Shown: positions 45,285 to 56,712 of the stretch, piece after piece
How the letters are laid out: each line of letters begins with the position of its first letter
Numbering within the stretch: the stretch's first letter is position 1
Origin: Carnegiea gigantea
Taxonomy: Eukaryota > Streptophyta > Magnoliopsida > Caryophyllales > Cactaceae
Length of the DNA: 64,000 nucleotides
Reading direction: 5' to 3'
Assembly: GCA_029747015.1 (NCBI GenBank)
Contig: JAKOGI010000026.1
Coordinates: 605,817-669,816, forward strand
Program-made: the position numbers and the translations under genes
The notes under the pieces: generated by a model
What the model saw: the letters and a program-made list of their open reading frames with translations, nothing else
Told to the model about the DNA's origin: nothing
Databases searched by the model: none

Positions 45285-48200
45285 ATGGAGTCTTTATCTT
45301 CACAATGCATCAGCAGATCCATCACGAAGCTCACCGGCTTCACCATCTTCCTTGCATTCTTCCTCTCTGGCTCTCTTTTCACGTCAATAGGTAACTGCCT
45401 AGATCACCATTTTTCATTAACTGATGTGTTTTTGTTTCTAAATTGAGATTTTCAGTTGATGTTCGTTCTGTAACTATGCTGTTCAGTCTGATTGCTTAAG
45501 TTAAATTCTGGGAGATTTGACAGCAAAGATCAAATCTTTCGGGCCCATGGCTCTCAACTTCTCAATTTGTATCATGTTTGTCCGAAGTCAGAGGGACTTA
45601 GTTAATTCCTGAGTCAATTGAATGGTATCTGATTCTGGGTTTTTCAGAACTTGGGGAAACTCGGGCGGATGTAAGATTTTTTTCTCAACTCTTCTGCTTA
45701 TTTTCTTGAGCTGTATGAAAAAAATTTGGATCATAGTGGACTAAATCAAAATGCCTTTTGACAAGTTCGGGGTAACGCTGCTACATCTGATCCCATGCAC
45801 CCTGCTTAGGCGGGACTCTCGGGATATGGATTTGGATTAGGAGCTGCGTAGAAGAAATTGACTTGATTGCTAAATATATATACAGTAGAACAGGGAAGGA
45901 TCAGTTGGTCATGAAGTGCAAATATGTGGTGATTTACCTGGGATTACGAATTTTAGTACTTTTCTTTAAATGGAAGGAATGTATAAACCAAGGAAAAGAC
46001 TTTATTTCTTGATCTACTAAGTTATGTCCATCAGTATAATTGTTGAATCTCATGCATGAATTATAGTTGGATCCAAAATACTATCTGAACTTCGTATCTT
46101 TGATGAATTCTTCTGCAGAAGCCTATGATGCACTTGATCCTAATGGAAACATTACAATCAAATGGGACGTCATAAATTGGACCCCTGATGGATATGTTGT
46201 AAGTATCACTTAACCAATCTGTTGAGGGACAAGCATTTAATTGTGTGCCTTATGTGGTCACGCTTGCATTGCGTCTTATGTAGCATTAGGTTGGATGCAA
46301 TATGACTTCAATTTTCAACCTTATAATGCAATCGTGATTACATAGATCCTGATTGCAAGGTCATCCTTTGATTACAATACCTTCAAACCACCAAACATGG
46401 TAATGGAAATACAGTTAAAAATCTGCTTGCGTTATAAGGTCGATTGCATCTTGCCAAACAAGTCAATGTTGCTGATTGCCAAGTAAGATCGGTTCTTGTC
46501 ACAACCCTCTGCGTAGAAAAAATATCTATTTTGGTGCGTATTAATGGGGTTAAAATTCATGGACATCCAAAATAGGGTAACCAGCTTTTGATAATAACAC
46601 AAAATTACCCAGTCTATTCGAAGTTACTCTGAGCAATATTTCTTGTAATTTCTTGTATTTTCAAAAACAAACTTGAATTAATCTGATGACATATAAGAGT
46701 TTGAGCTAAACACGAAATGACCAGATCAGACCAACCCATGATTACTGCAATCTGAATCTTCACTGGATGACCCATTCGTCTAGTAGTGGCTAGGATCCTC
46801 TTATCTCCCTGTGTACTACATTTCCATATGCATTTCGGGATCGAACTCAAATCAATAGCTAAAGTCCTTTTTTTGGGGGGGGGGGGCGGTCTCCCTGGAC
46901 AAAGTGATAATTGTAACTATCATGTAGCTGAAGAAAGCTTCAAATGTTTCTGGAGGAACAGTGGGCACTTGTTTATGGAATCATTTTGTTGCTTTTCTGA
47001 ATTCCCTTTTTGTTTGATGTGGTCAGGCTGTTGTCACAATGTACAACTTCCAGCAATACCGTCACATCCAAACACCTGGATGGACTCTAGGATGGACCTG
47101 GGCGAAAAAGGAGGTAATATGGAGCATGGTGGGAGCCCAGACCACAGAACAGGGTGACTGTTCAAAATTCAAAGGGAACATTCCCCATTGTTGTAAGAAG
47201 GATCCAACAGTGGTTGATTTGCTGCCTGGAACTCCTTACAACCAGCAAATTGCTAATTGTTGCCGAGGAGGGGTGCTGAACTCCTGGGCACAGGACCCAG
47301 CCACTGCTGTTAGCTCCTTCCAAGTGAGTGTGGGTCAAGCTGGAACTACTAATAAGACGGTTAAGCTACCAAGAAACTTCACATTGAAAGCTCCAGGGCC
47401 TGGATACACTTGTGGACCTGCAAAGATTGTGAAGCCAACCAAGTTTCAGACGGCTGATAAGCGGAGAACCACGCAAGCTTTGAGTAAGTTTGCTTATTGT
47501 TATGCTTAGGCATTTGGGACAGTGAGTGGCTCAATATCATTGTGAGAGCGTTTGTTGAACTAAAATAATACTAAGAAGTCCTACCTTGAGTAGGGTGAGG
47601 AGAGATTAGTATCTGCAAACTTCCCTCAATGATTGAATTACAAATATGCTGTTCCTATTGGACCCTAATTTAAAAGGCATTGACTTCCTACTACTTTAAA
47701 AAAAAAAAAAAAAAAAAAAAAGAGGTAGAGGACAGTCTAAAGAAGCATTTTGCTTCATTTCACTGTGACCCAAGCCCAATAATCAGAACTCACATCTAAA
47801 ACTCGTGAACCATGAAGTTTGGTATAGATGTGTCTGTTCTTTAACTTCATGTGAAAGATAGCTTCCATGAGTCTTGTAAGTCATTGATATTTTCCATAAG
47901 ATATTTGCAGATGAGATGCTTGCCCCTTTTACTCATTGCCGATCCATGTTATAGCCATGGTCCATATTCTTGATTTATTTACTGTTTTGCTGCAGCATTT
48001 CCCAATGACGGAGCCATTTTTGCTTCATTTCTTTTGCAGTGACTTGGAATGTTACTTGCACATATTCTCAGTTCTTATCACAGAAGACACCTACATGTTG
48101 TGTCTCGCTGTCGTCATTCTACAATGATACTATAGTACCCTGCCCAACTTGCTCCTGTGGATGTCAGAATAACATAACCCAACCTGGAAGCTGTGTTGAG

Positions 48201-49256
48201 TAAGTAGCATGATCAGTGTTTTCGGTAAATCAAATCCCATTTCAGATATGCTGTTATTGGTGTGATGATGATATTGAAAATGATATGATTTCTTTTGCAG
48301 GGCGGACAGTCCGTATTTAGCTTCAGCAATTTCAGCAAGCTCGTCAAAAACCAGTAATACGCCTCTGGTCCAGTGTACGAATCACATGTGCCCTGTCCGA
48401 ATTCATTGGCATGTCAAGGTCAACTACAAGGACTATTGGCGTGTCAAAGTCACAATTACAAACTTCAACTATAGAATGAATTATACACAATGGAATCTGG
48501 TTGTGCAACACCCTAACTTCGATAACCTCACGCAATCGTTCAGTTTCAATTACAAAGGATTGACACCTTACGATGGCTTGAGTAAGTTCTGTTTCTTTCA
48601 ATTTTTAATACGATCAGTCCTCTGATGTGTCTTTCAAAAACAGCCTCTCTGACAGCTCATGTTGGGAGTATGTAGTATATAACTGTGTTACTTAGACTCT
48701 TCGCGTCAATCCAAATCCCTGTGTTTAGGCTTGGAATGTTGTCTATTTATAAGTAAACACCTGGCAGTTCGCTTAGGACCAAAAGCACGAAAATTTTTCA
48801 GAACATATCTGAGTTTGACATCTTTTTAGATCTTGACCTCCCAGACCCTGACACACGTGGATTCATATTCAGTCATCGTTGTTATTGTTCAGATGATCTG
48901 TCACAGACTTATCATGTTCTAGACATCTATTTTTCTAAGATTGGAAAATTTTGCTTCCTACAGATGACACTGCCATGCTGTGGGGAGTCAAGTTCTACAA
49001 CGATTTCCTCAACCAAGCCGGGCCTTTTGGAAATGTCCAGTCAGAGCTACTATTTCAAAAGGACAGATCAAAATTCACTTTTGAGAAAGGATGGGCTTTT
49101 CCAAGGCGGGTATACTTCAATGGAGATAATTGTGTAATGCCTTCTCCAGATGCTTACCCATGGCTGCCAAATGCTAGCTCAAGGCTCATTTCATCCCTTT
49201 CTTATCCGATCATCACTCTGTTGGCAGCCCTGGCTTTCTTACTGGCCTCCGCTTAG
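45285..49256 (+). CDS. COB: COBRA, GPI-anchored regulator of oriented cellulose deposition
   Basis: Extracellular plasma-membrane-anchored protein needed for oriented cell expansion and cellulose microfibril organisation. Six exons: 45285-45390, 46119-46198, 47027-47483, 48040-48199, 48301-48581 and 48964-49256. All introns are GT-AG and the CDS is 1377 nt (458 codons), close to Arabidopsis COBRA. The start ATG gives a signal peptide (residues ~1-36, hydrophobic LTGFTIFLAFFLSGSLF). The mature start is EAYDALDPNGNITIKWDV. The cellulose-binding-like part includes TPGWTLGWTWAKKEVIWSM. The family hallmark CCVS lies at 234-237 in a cysteine-rich block, followed by CPTCSCGCQNN. Several N-glycosylation sites (NFT, NVT, NYT) are present. 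The C-terminus SSRLISS plus a hydrophobic tail (~435-458) fits GPI anchoring. No defect seen. COBRA is more likely than COBL1 from overall similarity, but that is from memory. Confidence 0.92.
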
Positions 49257-49560
49257 TCTAGTGACTTTGCCCTCTTCTCACATTTCTCTTGAATTGTGCA
49301 TACGATGCTTTTTAAACTTCACTGACCAGTTTGGTCATCGCTTGAAGCGGGAGCAAGTGGGCAACCCAACTTGGTTCAGTTGCACCATACCTTGTTTTTA
49401 TAAAGAGCGTTGCGTTGTCTGTTTCAGATGTTGGAAATGAGAATCTGAAGCCATATTGTTTAGGCATAGGCTTTTTGTAACAGTACTTTTAATTTATATG
49501 TTTCATTTATTCTTTTATATTCATGGAGATCATGATATTTTAGACATGTAATGACATTCT
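49257..49560 (+). other. 3' UTR of COBRA
   Basis: Downstream of the TAG stop, a ~300-bp AT-rich stretch includes TTTTTGTAACAG near 49471-49483 and TTATATG near 49495. These are plausible far-upstream and near-upstream polyadenylation signals. The exact cleavage site cannot be given. Confidence 0.45.
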
Positions 49561-49749
49561 GGCCATGATAATGCAAGTGTCATATAGTTGCCTCTTGTGT
49601 TTTTGATGTATTGTGATTGAGATCTGGAAACAATTGGCACGGCACATTCTGTAGAATCCAGTCTGAAAATGTGATTGAGATGTTTGAATTCAAACTGAGA
49701 TATGAAAATTTTAGTTCACATTTACTGCCCTTTTGTAGAAAGTGTACGG

Positions 49750-50300
49750 TATATAGAAATAAATCAGGTCCGGTGGGATTTGTATTCCTATCCAACTTAA
49801 ACGGATTGAAAATCCTTCGACCTGAACCTAACCCGTTTATAAAAACAAATTGGAAATCTTTGACCTATACCCATTTAATTTTTTAATGGGTTGACCTGAT
49901 GTTACCCTGTTTAGAAGATGAACGGGTCAAGTTCAGGTCACTTTATTACCCATTCACCTGTTTTACTTTAATCCAATACCTAATTATATAGTATAAAAAA
50001 ATTAAGTTTACATCACATATCAAGCAATTAGTTTTTAAAGTTCCCCAATTCATAAAAATTTGCATTTTAATATATATTTTTAGTTTTTGTGTTCTTAATT
50101 ATCGAATAAAAGTAGAAATGGGTTAATGATAAACGGGTTATTGGGTTGACCTCTTTAATCGATTTAATTAAACGAGTTAAGTAGGTATTTTTTCATGTCA
50201 AAAATATCAACCTGATCCTAACCGATTTAGTTAAACATGTTAACCCGTTTAATTAAACCAGTTAGAAAATTTGTACTCAAACTCGCTTAACTTCATGTCA
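49750..50300. repeat. GGGTTAACC/ACGGGTT-rich element downstream of COBRA
   Basis: Words such as CCTAACCCGTTTA, GATGAACGGGTCAAG, AACGGGTTATTGGGTTGACC and AACATGTTAACCCGTTTAATT recur on both strands around an AT-rich centre. The pattern is fold-back rather than tandem. It is similar in style to 9290-9480 and 32776-33370 but not a copy of either. No coding content. Confidence 0.5.
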
Positions 50301-51773
50301 ATTTTGGATTAGCAATCGTATTAGATTAGCTTTACCTCACTCCAATGGTACACAATGTATACCCTATCGACTTGAGAATTTTCCTTTACTACATTTGAGC
50401 GCGGGAACTGGTTTCAACTTCGAATACTTGATCAGATCCTCAATATTGCACTTCTATATGATCACTTGACATTTTTTTCCTTTTTTTTCTTCTATTATTT
50501 AACATCCACCCTACTCAACCCCACCCCTAAACGGAACAAGCCCAGTACAGCTAAATGGGTAAAAAATCAACTCCCACTTTGGGAAGGGTTTTAAGTTCCA
50601 TCCCTCAAACATGAGCATCTTTAATTTTTTTTTTTTAAAAAAGTAAAAATAGTTTTATTTTCAATCATGGTCATTCATCAACCCAGGCTCAACCAGAGAC
50701 AAGACGAGTACCCGGTCACTGGAGAGAAAGATGTCGCTGACAACCACTGCAATACTCCCCAAAATAAGCTGACGCTTGACAAAGTTGATGAAGGTGGAGC
50801 AAAACTAGTCGCCGGAGGATTGGACGAAGGCGTCGGAGATAAAGAAGACCAACAGGGACAGGTCGAAGAAAGTGCCCAAGTCTGACAGAATGAGAAGCAG
50901 AGAGAGATGAGACGCTAGATTGATGCAGGATTCAAGGAAGCCACCCAGGAATTTGAGTGGAGAGGGGAGCTTCGGTAAAACCTAACACCTCAAGCCAGAA
51001 GGTTATACAGAGAGTAGGAGAGAGACATACGACTGAGGAAAAAGATAGCAAATTGGGGATAATTCCATAGCTGCTCTCGTATTCCCCAAGCACAGTGTTA
51101 TATACACTGTTACTTACAACTTTACGCGCAAAAAAATGTAACAATTTGACAGCTCAAACTCTTTAAGTTACAACTCAAAAAAATAAAATAAAATGAGAAA
51201 AGAGCAAAATTGCTAAATAAAATGCTTCAACTGATCCTTTACCTGCATCAAAGATTTGCGGCAGCAGGTAAGAAAGAAGATGCCGGAGAGATTTTTTTAA
51301 AAAAAAAAACGTCACCATTCATTGGAGAGATAGAAGTCAGTGAATGCACTAGGTTTTTTTGATGAGGAAGAAAGCAGCAGGAAGAAGCAAGGAAGAGACT
51401 CGAGAGAGAGAGAGAGGGAGAGAGACAGAGGATAACCTTATTATACATTAAAAATAATACATACTGATGTAAAAAAGTCAAAAATAAAATATTTTGACTC
51501 CATTCCATAAGTAAACCAAACATATGGTATCAAAGAATCAATTCCATTCTATTTTATTTCATTCTACTTATGGTGAACCAAACAGGCCCCGACCACTTCA
51601 TTACTAATCTAATTCCACAACTTTTTTTTAAACTAATTTTAGTCATTGCTATTAACACTATAAACATACTAATAATATTTTGTTTTCCTTCTATTGCAAT
51701 ATTATTGAGATTATTATAAAAGAAATTCACTAAGACTTTGTTACAATGTACATTTTTTATTTAATTCATATCA
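50301..51773. other. Unassigned region between COBRA and the LINE
   Basis: A 72-codon frame at 50667-50885 (plus) is hydrophilic. Its minus-strand shadow is hydrophobic (LVFFISDAF, LILGSIAVVVSDIFL) but contains a stop. On the minus strand, TGTATATAACACTG (51092-51105) followed by CT-rich leader-like DNA looks like an LTR or gene promoter. (GA)n lies at 51403-51426. The right part ends with GGTGAACCAAACAGGCC (51570-51586), typical of a Tourist-like MITE terminus. I could not identify a gene or close an element. Confidence 0.35.
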
Positions 51774-51788
51774 ATATATTTTCCATGG
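51774..51788 (+). repeat. Left target-site duplication of the LINE
   Basis: ATATATTTTCCATGG, identical to 63326-63340 directly after the LINE's A-rich tail. Confidence 0.9.
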
Positions 51789-52067
51789 TGGAAAAGATAA
51801 ATCAAGATAATCTTGCAACTATACAAGGTATCTGCATTGGAGTTCTCTCCAAAGCTAGGAAACCCTAACCCTAGTTTTGTGTGAGTTTTTGCCTTCCTCT
51901 GGTAAGGCTGGTGTTTGTTTGGGATTCCCGCCGGCTTGTGGGTGGTTGTCGTTACGGGTGGTGCCCGCTTTCTCTTTGAGCGAAGCCTTGTGTCTTGGGA
52001 GTTCCTTCCTCGGGGGCTAGGATCTTGGTGTTCCTTCCCTTATAGCATATACAACCTAAACTTTCAA

Positions 52068-53126
52068 TGGCAACTGGACTGGATCGAGGAGGCATGGCAG
52101 AAGTTGAAACTGACGGCTGAGGAGGAGAGTGTCGTGGTGGCAGATGAGGAGGAAGATGCAGAGAAGAATGCGCAGATTGCACTTTGTCTTCTTGGGAGAT
52201 TACATACCGACACTTCTTTTAATATCAGGGCAATGAAGTCGGTTTTCTGCAACATATGGAAACCGGTAAAAGGTCTCGTCATGAGGGACCTTGAGACTAA
52301 TCTTTTCGCTTTTCAATTTTTTTCAATGGCGGACAAAGACTATGTCTTGAATGAGGGCCCTTGGGCATTCGACGGGCATATCTTACTACTTAAGCAAATG
52401 ACTAGTATGGAGATCCCTTCGGATGTGGAGTTCAAGACGGCACATTTTTTGGTGAAAGCTTATGATGTCCCTGGGAAGAAGCAGACTGCTTCCTTTGCTA
52501 AACTCCTGGCGTCCAATATGAGGGAACTAGTCAGCTGTGATGAGACCACGATGGTGGGAGTGGACAAGGCCTTATGCTTCTAAGTGGATATTGACATAGC
52601 AAAACCTTTGAGGAAGGGCATCAATATGGTGATAGTTGGGAAACCTCTATGGATCCGGTTCAAATATGTGAAGCTCCCAGATTATTGTTATGGATGTGGG
52701 AAGTTAGGGCATGTGTTGAAGGGCTGTGACACCATTATAGCGGATGATGGGGATCCAAATTTGCAGTATGGGGCGTGGTTACGTGCCTCTCCTTTGAAGT
52801 CACGTAGAAGATTTGCAGAGGAGGAATTACTAGAAGAAAAAAAGTTCTTTACTGCATTTCAGAAGAAGTCTTACCAGGGTAATGCACGTACCAAGCTTGT
52901 TTTTGATAACCCAACCTATGACTCAATCACGATTGGAGCTGGAGCCTCGGATAGGGCCATGAGTATGGTTGTCGACAAGATGGACGTTATTGTGCCAATT
53001 AATGAAGTGTTTAAGAGAAAGCAGGAGGATGTAAACTTACCAAAAGGGGATGCACGTAAGACAAAAGCTATAAGGGACGTGGCTGACGCGTTTGTCTCAT
53101 CTGTTTCGGCAGTGGTTGTTGAATAA
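52068..53126 (+). pseudogene. LINE ORF1: DUF4283 RNA-binding protein with CCHC zinc knuckle
   Basis: Encodes the nucleic-acid-binding partner of the LINE ORF2 protein. The open frame reads LDWIEEAWQKLKLTAEEE, then the DUF4283 core with IWKPVKGLVMRDLETNLF and EGPWAFDGHILLL, and IPSDVEFKTAHFLVKAYDVP. A stop (TAA, 52581-52583) interrupts the frame, which continues with PLWIRFKYVKLPDYCYGC. The knuckle is CYGCGKLGHVLKGC, about 52687-52728, followed by YGAWLRASP. The likely start ATG at 52068 is out of frame with the rest by a small indel. The final stop is at 53124-53126. Dead because of the internal stop. Confidence 0.88.
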
Positions 53127-53140
53127 CACTGCCAGGCATC

Positions 53141-55323
53141 ATGAGTGTCCTTTGCTTTAACTATCGGGGTCCTGGCACGGCCCAGGTAGTTTCTGATCTC
53201 CGTGGGCTATTACAGAGACGGGCGCCTAAAGTAGTCTTCTTATCGGAGACCAAGAAAAGTGAAGCGGAGATGACGCTCTTGTTACCAGAGATAAGTGATT
53301 TTTTTGGTGTGTTTGTGGATGCTAGGGGTCGGGCGGGTGTATTGGCTTTGCTCTGGGACAAAAAGGTGGGGTCACTTGTCTCTCGAGTTCTTTTCACCAT
53401 ATTGATGTCTCAGTGCAATGGTAGAGGGATGATTTTTCATGGCGTTTTAGTGGAATCTACGGGTAGCCTGAGGTACCCATGAAATGGAAGACGAGTGCTC
53501 TTATCACGGATCTTAAGCTGCACTCTAACTTTTCCTTGGCTTATAGGAGGGGATCTTAATGAGATTTTTTATCATTCTAAGAAGATTGGGGGGCCTCCCA
53601 GACCCCAAAGTGTGATTGATAATTTTCGGGATAGCTTCATTGATGCTGGCCTTTATGATCTTAGGTACTGAGGTTATGATTTCATGTGGTGTAACTATCA
53701 ACAGAATGGTGTTGTGGTGGAGGCGAGGTTAGACCAGTTTTGTGCAGATACAGAATGGTCTCTCCTTTTCCCGCAAGCTTCTTTTTTCATATAGATTTCG
53801 ACCTCTCCGACCATTTGCCCATTCTCTTGAAATGCAGACCCAATGTTAATAAGAATGGGGATCACCATAAACGGTTCCTCTTCGATAACATGTGGATCAC
53901 TGATCCCTCTTGTGCTGGTGGCGTCTCCTCATCTTCGGTGAAAATGTCAGACCCAGATGCTGTTCATAATTTGCTGTTAAAGTTGGACGAGTGCGCAGAG
54001 AGCTTAGCAGACTGGAACAAACATACATTTGGACATGCGGGGGCTGAAATCAGAAAGTTGGAACTGCAGCTTCATGGGCAGCATGATGCTATTAGTAGAA
54101 GGTAGACTTTAGGACTGATTCACGAGTGGAGGAAGAAGGAAGAGATCCTCTGGTGGCAATGAGCTCGCTATGACTGTTGAAGTATGGTGATGCAAACACA
54201 AGGTGGTTCCATATGAGAGCTAATATGAGAAAGGTTGTATTAATTATCTTGTTGATGATGATGGTGTACAACACTCAGAGGAGAATAAAATCACAAATAT
54301 TATTGCACAATATTTTGGTAACCTGTTCTCCTCGTCTCTTGACCTAGATATGTCTGATGTGCTTGACTTTGTCCCTTGCCGTGTGACTGAGGACATGAAT
54401 GTTCGGCTGTGCTCGCCCTATACCTGTGAGGAGGTTGAAATGGCCCTCAAACATATGCATCCCCCATAAAGCCCCTGGACCTGATGGTATGAACTCTTTC
54501 TTTTATCAAAAGTTTTGAGACATAATTGGGAATGACGCTGTGGCAGCGGTGCTGGCTATCTCAGAGGGTCACCCATACCTCTAAAACTCAATCATACCCA
54601 TGTCACGCTTATTCCGAAGAAATTGAGCCCTGAGCTAATTAATCACGGAGTTTCGCCCTATAAGCCTGTGTAATGTTGCTTATAAATTGGTTACAAAGGC
54701 AATTGCGAACCGACTAAAACCTTTGTTACCTTCTCTTATATCAGACAGTCAAAGGGCCTTTATCTAAGGCCGTTTGATTTTGGATAACATCCTGGTTGCT
54801 TTTGAAATTTTACATGGTATGAGGGGAGACTCCTAGTCTAGTGGCTCGATAGCCATCAAACTTGACATGGCAAAAGCCTAAGACAGTGTGGAGTGGTCCT
54901 TCTTGCAAGGTGTGATGCTGAAGTTAGGGTTTAGAAGCCAAGGGGTCGAGTTGGTCGTGTGTTGCAAGAAAAAGTTTTAATATTTATAAACCCCAAGTGC
55001 AAGGTGTATCGTTGAGTACTTGGGGTGTCGTCCGCAGAGAATTGTGTTTCCAACTACCACGGCTAGCTAAAGTGTCTGGAGCTAGTTGCTTTTGATTTTG
55101 GATATCAGACAGTCAAAGGGCCTTTATCCAAGGCCGTTTGATTTTGGATAACATCCTGGTTGCTTTTGAAATTTTACATGGTATGAGGGGAGACTCCTAG
55201 TCTAGTGGCTCGATAGCCATCAAACTTGACATGGCAAAAGCCTACGACAGTGTGGAGTGGTCCTTCTTGCAAGGTGTGATGCTGAAGTTAGGGTTTAGAA
55301 GCCAAGGGGTCGAGTTGGTCGTG
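53141..55323 (+). pseudogene. LINE ORF2, part A: endonuclease and start of reverse transcriptase
   Basis: It starts at the ATG at 53141, 15 bp after ORF1. MSVLCFNYRGPGTAQVV and PKVVFLSETKKSE belong to the apurinic-type endonuclease (EEP) domain, where the usual WNCRG is FNYRG. An SDHLPILL motif at ~53805 marks the end of that domain. RT begins near 54300 (NIIAQYFGNLFSSSLD, VTLIPKK near 54609), with frameshifts and stops. The RT is cut in the fingers/palm region by the LTR insertion. The final 364 bp are duplicated in tandem. Confidence 0.85.
54738..55101 (+). repeat. 364-bp tandem duplication across the LINE/LTR junction, copy 1
   Basis: 54738-55085 (348 bp) recurs at 55102-55449 with a few substitutions. 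The unit holds 222 bp of LINE RT plus the first ~126 bp of the inserted LTR (from 54960). The two copies are separated by a 16-bp filler, TTGCTTTTGATTTTGG (55086-55101), made of words found nearby in the LINE. The duplication therefore postdates the LTR insertion. Confidence 0.93.
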
Positions 55324-56690
55324 TGTTGCAAGAAAAAGTTTTAATATTTATAAACCCCAAGTGCAAGGTGTATCATTGAGTACTCGGGGTGTTGTCCGCA
55401 GAAAATTGTATTTCCAACTATCAGGGCTAGCTAAAGTGTCTCGAGCTAGGCAAGATCGAAGGTGAAGGAAGGAAACTAAACTACGCTAACAAACATAGAA
55501 AAAGCGACTTGGAGTTGTGATTTGACCAATGAATGAATCAACTAACCAAGACGAGTCCTAACCTACCCAAACTACATCATGAACTAGAGATGATCGGTTG
55601 CACCATCAAAGGCCACCCAAGCCCTCTCTTAAGGGTCATGAGCTAATCTAGTTAGCCTAATCACCTATTTTCATGGGATTAGCCCAATTAGATCATAAAA
55701 CTAGCAACCTTGGACCTAACTCGATTCGGATACTATTTTCATATCTCGAACTCGGCTATTCCCTCTCCCACACTAGCTAATTGACCTCACCTCTCAGCAT
55801 AAGTTAATTGTCCAAAAATATGGATGAAAGCCCTCTCAGGCATTTCATCGAACACTTGGCGGGCGTGAAGGAAAACTCTAAGGTCTAGGCATAGATTGAG
55901 CATGGTTAGGCCAAATACAAGATTAGTTAGCCATCAAGAGGCTAATCACAATCCAAGCCAACACAATCTACCAACAAAACATCACAAACACATGAAAACC
56001 TAAACTAACAAACAAAAACGTAAACTTGAAGAACAAAACAAAGACAATGAAACAAAACGAATCTAAACAACTAAATAACATGAATTAACAACAAAAGCTA
56101 AACATATAAACTAAACAAAACAAATACAAGAATTAAAACAACCAAACATAAACAACAACAACAATGAAAACTAAAGAGATAAAAGGGGAGAAAACTTAGT
56201 CTTGAATTGATGAAGAAACTTAAAATCCAAAGGTTGAATCCAAGATTACAATCTTCAATCCTAAACTAATCCTCCTCTTGAGTTTTTATTTGCTAAACTA
56301 ACCTAAAATCTAACCTAAGAATCGCCAGAGAAACACCCCAAGCGAACCCCGTGCGACCCCCTTGAACAAACGCCCGAACGGACCTTAAATAGAAATCGCG
56401 AAAACGATGAACTGGGGGGGGCACGACCGAGTGAAGTGGCACGGTCACACCGTGCCACTTCACTGGTGGCACGGTGGTCCGCCCCTCCCCCGGTTTGTCC
56501 TTTTTTGTCTGTTTTCGCTGCTTTTCTTCGTTTTGTTCCGTCTTCGTCCCTTTCCGTGACGTTTGCTTGATTTGGAGTTATTTCCTATAAAACATAAATA
56601 AAACAAGTAAAAATCCTAAAAATTAAGTTATTATACGAGCTAAAAGTGGGTGAAAGAGGCACGTAAAATGGGTGAATTTATCGTTCATCA
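55324..56690 (-). repeat. 3' LTR (left) of the gag-only gypsy-type element
   Basis: 1367 bp. It is colinear and highly similar to 59672-61018, being 20 bp longer mainly because of a hairpin at 56430-56464 that is shortened in the other copy. Confidence 0.92.
56430..56464. repeat. Perfect 16-bp inverted repeat (hairpin) in the left LTR
   Basis: AGTGAAGTGGCACGGT, loop CAC, then its exact complement ACCGTGCCACTTCACT. The matching place in the right LTR (about 60774-60792) has lost about 24 bp of it. GTGGCACGGT appears once more just downstream in both LTRs. Confidence 0.9.
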
Positions 56691-56712
56691 CACCCCTACA
56701 CCCATCTTTTGC
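56691..56712 (-). other. Polypurine tract of the gag-only gypsy-type element
   Basis: On the minus strand, AAGATGGGTGTAGGGGTG lies directly before the 3' LTR. Its position and purine richness fit a polypurine tract. Confidence 0.6.

Noticed and set aside
46614..46850. 78-codon minus-strand ORF in COBRA intron 2
   Set aside because: Intronic, antisense, no similarity recognised.
50667..50885. 72-codon hydrophilic ORF, LEA-like at first sight
   Set aside because: Composition only, with no LEA motif. The opposite strand looks equally coding-like, and there is no gene structure around it.
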